Shown here piece by piece: positions 36,421 through 44,493 of a stretch of DNA of 64,000 bases. The DNA comes from Methanobrevibacter sp. (GTDB taxonomy: Archaea > Methanobacteriota > Methanobacteria > Methanobacteriales > Methanobacteriaceae), in contig JAFRFD010000012.1 of assembly GCA_017434525.1 (NCBI GenBank), positions 87,220 through 151,219 on the forward strand, given 5' to 3'. The position numbers were made by a program, and so were the translations under genes. Numbering within the stretch: position 1 is the first letter of the stretch; each line of letters opens with the position of its first letter. The notes below the pieces were generated by a model. The model searched no databases and had not been told where the DNA came from. It saw only the letters and a list, made by a program, of their open reading frames with translations.

Positions 36421-38208
36421 ATGACTAGGCTGGTAGAAGTTAAATCAAAATCACCTGAAGATTTAGCAATGGAGCTTGAGTCTATTAAGGCTGACTATGA
36501 AGACTTCGGCCCAGAAGGTTTTTACGCAGTACCATTTTCTTCATTTGAAAGGGAATACCCTACATTCTCAAATGAGATTATTAAGACTTTCCTTAGAGAC
36601 ATGGAAATCTTAACTCCGGCTGAACTTAAAGACCCAGCTGTCTTTGCTGAATACTGGAAAGATGGTGACTTAATCACTCCCGAAGACTGGCCAGCTTTAA
36701 TTGATGGTGCAGAAAGATTATTAACTTTCCGCAAGGATAAAGGTATTCAATGGGAAAAGATTTATAAGACTCACTATAAACCGGTTGATGAAGAACTTGG
36801 TGATGACATTGAAGTTGAAGATGCTGGGATGGACAAAGATAACCGTTTCCATGTATACAATGTTAAAAGAAAAGAAGCTGATGAATCATTAGGAGAAGAC
36901 CTTCGCTCTGATGTTTACACTGCTTTATCAGATGTAGCTTTCGACCATGAAGTAATGAAGAATGACCCAAAAGATAGAGAAGATTTTGAGGACGCAGAAG
37001 ATAATTTTAATGCTAAATTCTTTGTTGACGGTGAAGACTTAGATGATTCCTTACCTGAATCATTAAATGATGTTAAGAAATTAGACTCATTCTTAGGTAT
37101 TGAAGATACTAATGAATCATTAAATGAAGATGCTGGGGGCGATACCTATATCTTCTCACGTAAGTGTCAGCTGGACCCCGACCTCCCAGATAGCGGGGGA
37201 TACAAGGTAACACTGGAGGATAAGGAGCACGGTATCTCCTTTAACATATATTGGTACAAGCGCAGTAGCTATGCAGCTTCCAACGCTGATTACCTTAAAC
37301 TGAAGTGTGACGACCCAAAGATTAGGGAGTTGCTGTTTGATGCTCTTTCAGACTTTGAAGCAAGCTCAAATTGCTTTACAGAGTTAAAGAAGGATATCAA
37401 TAGTTGCTTGCCGGCCGGGTCAAAGGTCAAATATGGACCTACTGAGGTTGTTCAGAATCCGACGATTGTAAGGTATAGTAAGAGCGGCTATCGTTATGAG
37501 TACCCAAACCCTCATTACACAAAGAAGAATGAATCATTAAATGAATCTGACGGCCCTTCAACTGGTGGTTATTACTTAGTAAATAATAGTGTATGTAAAT
37601 TAGATTTTAATGAAATGTATGATTATGGTTTAGAAAATAATTTACTAAATTCTAAGTATGGTATTAGGCAAGTAGTTGCTGATTTTACTGGTGCTTTTTC
37701 TGCTGACGATGTTAGCTCACAGATTTTAGGAGATTTTGAAAATTATTTAAAATTCAATAAAGGTGTTGACATCGGTGAATCATTAACTGAAGAATTAAAA
37801 TGGCCTAATGGTGAAAAAGTTGACAATTTTGATTTATTCAAAGCTCTTCAATATATGTATGGAACAGATGTTGTTACAAAAGAGTCTGATGTAAAAGAAT
37901 ATACAGATGACCAGAAACAAAAAGCAGTAAATTATTATGCTAAAAAAGTTGATGAATCATTAAATGAAGAAGTTGTTGAATTAACTCCTGAGCAGGAAGC
38001 TGCTATTAAAGCTGCTTGTGATGAATTAATCGCTAATGCTGACAGAGAAGTTCTTGAATACATTATTGAAGACCCATATTCAGATGATGGCTTATTCGGA
38101 ATGGATGCTCTATATGATGACCCGGTGATTGATGAACTAATGGATGAACATGAAGGCCTAGTGTTTAATTACATAATTAACTACTTAAAAGATTATTTAA
38201 ATAAATAA
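36421..38208 (+). CDS. modular acidic protein with six ESL(T/N/G)E-type linkers
   Basis: A 595-aa protein built from at least six small modules separated by ESLGE (residue ~155), ESLND (~214), ESLNE (~232), ESLNE (~371), ESLTE (~454) and ESLNE (~512). The module between ~236 and ~369 is encoded by DNA with clearly different codon choice (more GC-ending codons) and is bounded by an 18-bp direct repeat. No catalytic motif is recognised. It could be a precursor cleaved at the linkers, or a bead-string virion protein. Confidence 0.75.
   Translation: MTRLVEVKSKSPEDLAMELESIKADYEDFGPEGFYAVPFSSFEREYPTFSNEIIKTFLRDMEILTPAELKDPAVFAEYWKDGDLITPEDWPALIDGAERLLTFRKDKGIQWEKIYKTHYKPVDEELGDDIEVEDAGMDKDNRFHVYNVKRKEADESLGEDLRSDVYTALSDVAFDHEVMKNDPKDREDFEDAEDNFNAKFFVDGEDLDDSLPESLNDVKKLDSFLGIEDTNESLNEDAGGDTYIFSRKCQLDPDLPDSGGYKVTLEDKEHGISFNIYWYKRSSYAASNADYLKLKCDDPKIRELLFDALSDFEASSNCFTELKKDINSCLPAGSKVKYGPTEVVQNPTIVRYSKSGYRYEYPNPHYTKKNESLNESDGPSTGGYYLVNNSVCKLDFNEMYDYGLENNLLNSKYGIRQVVADFTGAFSADDVSSQILGDFENYLKFNKGVDIGESLTEELKWPNGEKVDNFDLFKALQYMYGTDVVTKESDVKEYTDDQKQKAVNYYAKKVDESLNEEVVELTPEQEAAIKAACDELIANADREVLEYIIEDPYSDDGLFGMDALYDDPVIDELMDEHEGLVFNYIINYLKDYLNK
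37111..37545 (+). repeat. 18-bp direct repeats flanking a foreign-looking module
   Basis: AATGAATCATTAAATGAA occurs at 37111-37128 and 37528-37545, encoding the NESLNE linker each time. The roughly 400 bp between them are richer in G and C and use codons such as CTG, GAC, CCC and AGC that are rare in the flanks. This fits a module replaced or inserted by recombination at the linker. Confidence 0.65.
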
Positions 38209-38238
38209 GAACTGTAAAGTTTACAGTTCTTTTTATTT
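38208..38238 (+). terminator. intrinsic terminator
   Basis: AGAACTGTAA (38208-38217) and TTACAGTTCT (38221-38230) form a 10-bp stem, followed by TTTTATTT. Confidence 0.85.
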
Positions 38239-38240
38239 GG

Positions 38241-38260
38241 GTTATAATAACAATGTAAAT
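38241..38260 (+). promoter_or_regulatory. promoter of the TATAAT-N3-NATGTA class
   Basis: TATAAT at 38243-38248 then AAC-AATGTA, directly after the terminator and before AGGAGG of the 38276 gene. Confidence 0.65.
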
Positions 38261-38275
38261 AGGAGGTATCTTAGA

Positions 38276-38428
38276 ATGATTATTACTATATTATCATATA
38301 TCGCGGCAATTATGATTTTACTGGTTGTTATTATTGGCTGTGCTTATGGAATCTACTTGATGATTGTCAACTTAAAAGACGACATTGAATTAAACAAGAT
38401 TTTTAGAGATGAAAATAAAGAAGTATAA
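38276..38428 (+). CDS. small single-pass membrane protein
   Basis: A 50-aa protein. The ATG at 38276 with TAGGAGGT upstream is preferred over an in-frame upstream codon inside the promoter. Residues 3-32 form one long hydrophobic helix; the tail is charged. Role unknown; the size suits a membrane-acting early peptide. Confidence 0.65.
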   Translation: MIITILSYIAAIMILLVVIIGCAYGIYLMIVNLKDDIELNKIFRDENKEV

Positions 38429-38582
38429 GAATGGAGTAAGACAGTATAAACATCCAGAAAAGAACCATACTAGAGATATTTGGGTATTAGAAACTTGGAA
38501 ATATAATGGTGGTGGCTATCACGTAGTCAAAAAGAAGTTAATTCCAAGGAAGCAGAAATATAAGAAACTTCCTGAAGAATAG
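38409..38582 (+). CDS. small basic protein
   Basis: A 57-aa Lys/Arg/Tyr-rich protein running from ATG 38409, inside the end of the previous gene, to TAG at 38580. Lys-rich ends (MKIKKYKNGVRQYK, KQKYKKL) and RDIWVLETWKY in the middle. It may bind nucleic acid. No family recognised. Confidence 0.6.
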   Translation: MKIKKYKNGVRQYKHPEKNHTRDIWVLETWKYNGGGYHVVKKKLIPRKQKYKKLPEE

Positions 38583-38600
38583 TTTACATATATTAAGTAG

Positions 38601-38620
38601 TCTTATATAATTATATTGTA
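38601..38620 (+). promoter_or_regulatory. promoter of the TATAAT-N3-NTTGTA class
   Basis: TATAAT at 38606-38611 then TAT-ATTGTA, ahead of AAAGGAG for the 38638 gene. Confidence 0.6.
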
Positions 38621-38637
38621 ATAAAGGAGAACAAAAA

Positions 38638-38763
38638 ATGAAGGAACTGTCCGAAAAACTTTATAGAAAAATCAAAATCTGTCTAATTTTAACTATTGTA
38701 AACTTTATTCTAGTTAACTTTGTATTACTGAGTGTCTTAGGTGTTATAACAATATTTGAATAA
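38638..38763 (+). CDS. 41-aa single-pass membrane peptide
   Basis: ATG at 38638 with AAAGGAGA upstream, TAA at 38761. A charged N-terminus (KELSEKLYRKIK) precedes one hydrophobic helix (ICLILTIVNFILVNFVLLSV). The gene has its own promoter and is followed by an anti-SD hairpin and a terminator, the same arrangement as the 11910 gene. A toxin-like or membrane-stress peptide is possible but unproven. Confidence 0.6.
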   Translation: MKELSEKLYRKIKICLILTIVNFILVNFVLLSVLGVITIFE

Positions 38764-38781
38764 ATATTGTTTAATATAGAA

Positions 38782-38861
38782 GGGGTAGTTTGAATAAATT
38801 GCATATTGCATATCCTCCTTTCTACTAACCTTTTAACCTTTTATTTACATAAAACTACCCC
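38782..38861 (+). promoter_or_regulatory. 3'-UTR hairpin exposing a copy of the 16S rRNA 3' tail (anti-SD), copy 2
   Basis: GGGGTAGTTT (38782-38791) pairs perfectly with AAACTACCCC (38852-38861). The 60-nt loop carries TCCTCCTTTCTA at 38813-38824, the same 12 nt as at 12293. It follows the 38638 membrane peptide gene and precedes a terminator. Confidence 0.5.
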
Positions 38862-38875
38862 AGATAAACAACTAG

Positions 38876-38901
38876 AGCAAACTATTATGGTTTGCTTTTT
38901 T
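38876..38901 (+). terminator. intrinsic terminator
   Basis: AGCAAAC (38876-38882) pairs with GTTTGCT (38890-38896), followed by TTTTT. Confidence 0.85.
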
Positions 38902-38923
38902 ATATGAATTGTATACTATTTTG

Positions 38924-38942
38924 TAGCTAAATTAAATATAAA
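38924..38942 (+). promoter_or_regulatory. late-promoter-like motif, copy 6
   Basis: TAGCTAAATTAAATATAAA, core identical, 27 nt before the ATG at 38969. It is the last clear copy before the tail genes and may drive that whole operon. Confidence 0.7.
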
Positions 38943-38968
38943 AATATGAGAATATGGGAGGCTTGTTT

Positions 38969-39658
38969 ATGGCTAAAGATATATCGGTAGAAATGAAATT
39001 ACCGTTAGAAGACGGTGAGGAATTATTACCAGAACTTGAAAAAGAAGCTGAGAAGGAAGATAAGGAAAGTAATAAGGTTTTAGCTGCAGCCGAAGATGCT
39101 GTTGATGATATTAACGCCCCTAAGGGAGTAGAAGTACCAAAAGAGATTCCTTTTAAGACTTTAACTGAGAAGCTTCACTTAAACGAAGATTTAGATGAAG
39201 ACGAGTACTTTGATTTAGTTCATGAAATCTATAAGGCTATCGAAGCAGTCTGCAGAAAGTGGGCTAAATTCTCAGATGTTGATTATGAGGACTTCGAAAA
39301 AGCTATTAGTGAAGCAGCTGAAAAAGTAATTGACAGTGAACCTGATTTATGGGAATCATTAAAGGGAGAGGTTGAAGAGGAAGAAGTAGTTGAAGAAGCC
39401 TGTGAAGAAGAACCTATTAATGAAGAATTAAAGATTATCTCTTCACTTGCAACTTTTAAACCTTGGTCAGGAGCTGTCGATACTTGGGAAAAGATTGAAG
39501 AAGCTGGCCTTATTGATGAATTAGATTCCATCTTGGAAGATGTATACCCTGAAGGCTTAACCGAAACTGAACTTAACGATTTATTATGGTTCGAACCTGA
39601 ATGAGTACTTGAATCATTAGGTTTATCTGAGGAGAACCCAGAGGAAGATGAAGACTAA
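38969..39658 (+). CDS. acidic late protein with one TGA codon
   Basis: A 229-aa protein. ATG at 38969 is preferred over an in-frame ATG at 38954 because GGGAGG is then correctly spaced. TGA at 39602 continues into WVLESLGLSEENPEEDED and TAA at 39656, overlapping the next gene by 11 nt. Very acidic and helical, with WESLKGE near 131 and LESLGLSE near 216, again resembling the ESL linkers. No known domain. Confidence 0.7.
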
Positions 39659-39968
39659 GTTATTATTAAAAGAGGAAGACGAATTAGTAGCTGATACTCA
39701 GCCCGAAGAATTTAAGGAAGAGGAAGTTATGGATTTTAATGTAAGTTCATTTGCTACTGATTTAATCAAAAATAAATGGGAACAGGTTGATAACATGAAC
39801 GGTATGCTTATGTCTTTGCCTAACCTTGACCCAGAAACAACAGAGATATTGAAAAACATTATTTCTGATGAATATGTACACATTGGACAATTAGAAAAAG
39901 TTATTCAAAGTGTAAATCCTGAAGCTGCGGCTTTAGATGTAGGGGCTAATGAGGAGATAATCAAATAA
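39648..39968 (+). CDS. small acidic protein of the late operon
   Basis: A 106-aa protein starting MKTKLLLKEEDELVAD, a short hydrophobic-x-Glu head like that of the 34154 protein. The rest is helical with a DPETTEILKNIISDEYVHIGQLEKVIQ stretch that resembles ferritin-like or bundle helices. Function unknown. Confidence 0.65.
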   Translation: MKTKLLLKEEDELVADTQPEEFKEEEVMDFNVSSFATDLIKNKWEQVDNMNGMLMSLPNLDPETTEILKNIISDEYVHIGQLEKVIQSVNPEAAALDVGANEEIIK

Positions 39969-40001
39969 ACTTAATTACCCCATAATGGAGAGGTAAACAT
40001 T

Positions 40002-40484
40002 ATGGATTTCAAACAAATAACACTCGGCGACATCGCCGTCCTTTTAGGGGTTATTGCTGCATTCTATGCATTCTATAAAATGATTAAGGAAGTGAAAAAG
40101 CCCCGTGAGGAAAAAGATAAGAAAATTGAATCTGAGTTAAAGGAACACAAGGAGACACTTGGTAAGCATGAAGTTATTTTAAATGAGCATACTGAAAAAC
40201 TCAATAAGATAGATAACTCATTGGTAGAGATTTCAGGTGATATAAAAGAATCTTCTGAGTATACTAGAGAAAGCGATGAGCTAATTAAAACTGCATTGTG
40301 TTCAATGCAAAGACAGTCATTACTGAATGAGTGTGAAAAATATATTAAGAGAGGCTACGCTACAGTAGAACAGAAGGCTGCTATATCATCACAGTATTCA
40401 TCATATCATGCTTTAGGCGGTAATGGTTTTATGACTACTTTATATGAACAGGTAATGAACCTTCCACTTGAAAAAGGAGAATAA
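40002..40484 (+). CDS. membrane-anchored coiled-coil protein
   Basis: A 160-aa protein with a transmembrane helix at residues 8-26 (GDIAVLLGVIAAFYAFYKM), a long Lys/Glu coiled coil to about 90, and a C-terminal domain with SSQYSSYHALGGNGFMTTLYEQV. The last motif is common in small Bacillota phage proteins encoded near holins, with no proven function. A role in lysis or as a membrane tether is possible. GAGAGGT precedes the ATG. Confidence 0.65.
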   Translation: MDFKQITLGDIAVLLGVIAAFYAFYKMIKEVKKPREEKDKKIESELKEHKETLGKHEVILNEHTEKLNKIDNSLVEISGDIKESSEYTRESDELIKTALCSMQRQSLLNECEKYIKRGYATVEQKAAISSQYSSYHALGGNGFMTTLYEQVMNLPLEKGE

Positions 40485-40832
40485 ATGGCAACATATATAG
40501 TTAGGAAAAATCATGTAATATCAATGGTCCGTGGAGACTATATTAATTTTGAAGTGGAAATTCCTGAAGAGTTGGCCAATTTAGAAAATAATATTTATTA
40601 TTTTATTTTGATGTACCCCAATAAAACTCTAGAAGAAGCCATCCTGATTAAAGAGTATGAAGAGCTTAATAGTGATAATTCATTATCAATTGAGTTGTGA
40701 CCAGAAGATACTGAATTATTAGTAGAGGGTACTTATTACTATTCGATTAAAGTAGATTCAAAAGAAACTTCTGAATCCCCAACTAAGACATTTACCGTTA
40801 TACCGAATACAAAGTTTTTTATAGTTAATTAA
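40485..40832 (+). CDS. baseplate-type protein with one TGA codon
   Basis: A 115-aa protein; TGA at 40698 gives SIELWPEDTELLVEGTYYYSI, matching the usual L-x-PEDT-x-L-x-x-G-x-Y pattern of BppU-like N-terminal domains. It begins ISMVRGDYINFEVEI, the RGD-x-(F/L) signature also in the next gene. Under the standard code it would be cut at residue 71, before the conserved PEDT strand. Probably a baseplate or fibre-attachment protein. Confidence 0.75.
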
Positions 40833-40846
40833 AGGAGTAATAATCT

Positions 40847-41377
40847 ATGGTAACAATTAAAAGCAATAAAATCACCATGACAAGAGGCGACTCCTTAAAT
40901 GTTAAAGTAGCTATTGTTAGAAATAAATCAACCTCTGGGGCTAAGAGTAAATTACCATTACCCGATAGCCGAGAAATATTATACCCAAATGATTTACCTG
41001 CTGGTAGTGAGGTTTGGTTTGCTATGAGTAGATTTTTCCCTGGACAAGTTAAATATAAATTATTGCTTAGGAAGCCAATAGTAATATCATATCCAGTAAG
41101 TGATGATACAAAAGGTAGTTTTTCATTAGTGTTAGCTCCAAAAGATACAAGAGACATTCCTCTTGGCATTTATAATTATGATATAAAGTTATTAACTCCC
41201 AAGCCAATTTCTGAACAAGAAGACTCAGAAGATGTATGGAATATTGATACTTTTATTTCTGGTGAGATTCAGCTAGTCGGTGAATGTGAAGGCGAAGAAG
41301 GTATCGTTAATGATTATATTCATAAAGATGGTGAATATGAGTATGATGATTCTGAAGAAGAGGAGATACTAGAATAA
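40847..41377 (+). CDS. baseplate-type protein (BppU N-terminal-like)
   Basis: A 176-aa protein starting with KSNKITMTRGDSLNVKVAI. LVLAPKDTRDIPLGIYNYDIKL is the equivalent of the PEDT strand in the preceding paralogue. A 50-residue acidic tail (EDSEDVW ... EEEEILE) follows. It likely forms part of the baseplate or host-recognition device together with the fibres downstream. Confidence 0.65.
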   Translation: MVTIKSNKITMTRGDSLNVKVAIVRNKSTSGAKSKLPLPDSREILYPNDLPAGSEVWFAMSRFFPGQVKYKLLLRKPIVISYPVSDDTKGSFSLVLAPKDTRDIPLGIYNYDIKLLTPKPISEQEDSEDVWNIDTFISGEIQLVGECEGEEGIVNDYIHKDGEYEYDDSEEEEILE

Positions 41378-41378
41378 G

Positions 41379-44090
41379 ATGCCAATTTCAGATAGGATTA
41401 ATAAAGCAGAATTATCTGGCTTTCTAGTACAAGATGAATTAATTACCACGGGTGATTTGGTTAGTGATAACTTAGGTACCGGTGGTCTTTTGACTATTGG
41501 TGAAAAAGGTGTTGATGGCTATTCACCTGTAGTTACTATTGAGGAAATAGTTACTAGTGAAGGCCGTGAAGGCTATATTATTAATATAACTGATGCTAAC
41601 CATCCTTATGAAGGACAATCATTCACTGTCATGAACGGTGCTGGAATCTCAAATATTGTACTTAATGAAGATTATTCATTAACTATTTATTTGGACGACG
41701 GAACTGAATATACAACAGATTCAATTAGAGGTGAGACAGGAAATGGTATTGACCATATTGAAAAAACTGGCTCACACTATGAAGAAGATGGCCGACTAAT
41801 TGAGGAATATACTATTACCTATACTGATGGAAATACTTTTACCTATTATATTTCCAACGGTATGGCTTCAACCAATTATAATATCTTAACCAATAAACCT
41901 TCTGTCAATGGTGTTGAACTAGTAGGTGATAAAACCTCAGGAGATTTAGGATTACAACCTGAACTTACTAATGAAAATGCTGGAGAGGGTATTTCCATTT
42001 ATAAAGATTCTAGTGGAAAAGTTATTATTGAAAATACTAACGTTTCAGCTGAGTGGGGAAATATCACCGGTACTATTACTGACCAGACAGATTTAATTGA
42101 ATACATTGGTGAGAATGGCGGAAAGATTGATTCTATTTCTGTTAATGGAGTTGTTCAGCCAATTGATTCATCAAAGAACGTTGATATTACTGTTCCTGAA
42201 GTAAATAATGCTGAAATTACTTTACAACAGAATGGTTCAACTTTAGATACATTTACTCTTAATCAAGCTATAGACCAGACAATAAACTTAGGAAGGTCAG
42301 GAGATTGGACAAAGTTAATAGCTATCCCCTTCGACCAGAATAATCAACCGTTAATTTCAAATGAAGTAGATTTAGCTGCAGTCAGTTATTATCAAATTAC
42401 TTCAGAAGATAGAATTAATTGGAGTACAGGTACAATTGATTATTATTCGGGAATAGATTTATTCAATATAGTTAATTCACAAAATTGCTATATTTGGAGA
42501 TTTGATGGTTTTTCGGTTGGTGCTAAGGCTGAATATGATTTCTCATTCTTCTTTGAAACCGACAGTAATGATGATTATTTTATTAATGGAAAAACCGTTG
42601 CAGATGCTCCAGACCCAGGTTATCAACAAGCTCTATTTATAAATTACAGTAATGATTATTTTAGAGTTAGGTTTACATGGCCCGGCGTTAGTCAAACAAC
42701 CCCAGCCAAGGGATATATTGAACAATATCCTCAAGAAACCAAAAATCTTTTAGCCATCGGTATTGATTCTAACGGTGAAATTGCTTTCACCTGGAATGAA
42801 ATTGACCATTATCAATTCATAATGTTAGAATGGTTTGATTTTGGTCCTCAACTACCATCATACGTTCACTTCTTATCAGCTACCGAAATAGTCGACATTA
42901 TTAATAATAATGAAACTGTTTTACTGGCTGGTGGATGGGGCCCAGTTGGGGCTAGTGTTTATCAATATGAAGCTTCAAGTAATGTAGATTATACTTCATA
43001 TAGGCCTGTAGTGTTATCAAATAATTTGGCCCATGCAGTCTTTATTAATATTGATAGGCACGGTGCAAAAATAAATGAAATCAGTATATCTCTAACTGAT
43101 GACAGTGGTAATTTACTTAACCCAGCTATTGGTCACTTATTAGTAAAAGAATTACAACCAAAATTAACGGCCGGAAGTAATATTGATATAGATAATAATA
43201 ATGTTATTTCAGCAACTGATACAATTTATACAGCCGGAAGTAATATTGACATAGATGATAATAATGTTATCTCTACTTCTACATATTCAGGTGGAGTAAG
43301 TATTGATGTTAAAGAAAGTAATTGGCATGATTTACCTGATGGCTATACTGAATTACAATCAATAACGAATAGCTCAAATACTAAGTTACAGATATTCTCT
43401 ATTAGTAGTAGTTACAGTACTGTACCAATTAACATTGAATTATATATTAAGTTTAAATGTGGTACTACTAGCTCTAATTATCTTTTCCAAGCTAGAGATA
43501 CGTCTAGCGGGATTATTTATGGAATATCAGGTTCAGGAACTGGCGGAACAATTATTGCTGGTTGAGGTGGTTCAAGTGTGGTATCATCTATTACTAGAAC
43601 CGTTGGTAATACTTATGAAATAACAGCTACTTTTACTGTAGAAGGAACAATAACTTTAAACGTAAAAGAATTAGATACCGGTTTGGAAGACACTAAAACA
43701 GGTACGTATACATGGTCAATACCTAGTTCAGGTTTTTACTTATTTGGAAACTATGGAGGTAATTATCTTTCTCCTAGTGGTGCTGAAGTATATGAAATTA
43801 GATATACTCTCAATGGGTTATTACGAACATTAATACCAGCAATAAAAGATTCAAATTCTGTTATTGGATTTAGTAGAGACGGTGGATTCAGATATATAGG
43901 TGTTTCTGGTAGTGATTCTGGTGAATTGATAGCCGGGCCATTAGCTTTCAGGGGTAGAATTATAAATTATAACGGAGATTACTATTCTGGAACAAATGGT
44001 ATTACTATTAATAAATCTGATACGAGCGCAACAATTGGTTTAGTAGCCAATTTAGTTCTAGATTGCGGTACAAGTACAATCAATGTATAA
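41379..44090 (+). CDS. large tail fibre/receptor-binding protein, one TGA codon
   Basis: A 903-aa protein; TGA at 43563 is read as Trp in IIAGWGGSSVV. The N-terminal region has a collagen-like/phage fibre motif (GEKGVDGYSPVV, GYIINITDANHPYEGQSF, MNGAG). The middle is beta-rich with repeated (T/A)AGSNIDIDDNNVIS units near residues 600-640. The C-terminal part resembles concanavalin-like carbohydrate-binding folds. The stop lies in TGTATAATATA. Probably a trimeric fibre. Confidence 0.75.
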
Positions 44091-44097
44091 TATAATG
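44084..44097 (+). promoter_or_regulatory. TGTATAATAT box at gene end
   Basis: TATAAT 44086-44091, overlapping the stop codon of the fibre gene and preceding GAGGTATA of the next gene. Confidence 0.4.
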
Positions 44098-44108
44098 AGG
44101 TATAATGT

Positions 44109-44480
44109 ATGGCCGTAAATACACGAATACAAATGAAAAGAGATACTACGGCTCACTGGAATGCGGCACAAGGCTTTATTCCTCTTGATGGCGAAGTAAT
44201 TATCTATACAGACTACCAAACTATTACAGAAGTAGTCAATAACGAAAATGTAACAAAAAAGATTCCTGGTATTAAAATAGGAGATGGTCAAGCCTATGTA
44301 CAGGATTTACCTTTCATTGACCAAGATTTAAGGGATGCTTTATTTGCTCATATTGCTAACTATGATGTTCACGTAACATTAAATGATAAAGCATTTTGAA
44401 ATAATAAATTAAATTATGATAGTACACTTGAGGTTGATGATGAACTATTAAATGAAACCTTAGTGTTAAACAGGAATTAG
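44109..44480 (+). CDS. tail fibre component with one TGA codon
   Basis: A 123-aa protein starting AVNTRIQMKRDTTAHWNAAQGFIPL and continuing through IKIGDGQAYVQDLPF, a well-known module of Bacillota phage fibre/hyaluronidase-like proteins. TGA at 44397 gives DKAFWNNKLNYD, where related proteins have Trp in an (R/K)xFWNNK segment. It ends LLNETLVLNRN, also typical. Good independent support for TGA=Trp. Confidence 0.8.
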
Positions 44481-44493
44481 GGAGGAATAATTA

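Noticed and set aside
38638..38824. Minus-strand gene using AGAAAGGAGG at 38813 as its SD
   Set aside because: The frame runs antisense through the 41-aa gene, has poor composition and the second copy at 12293 has no ATG after it.
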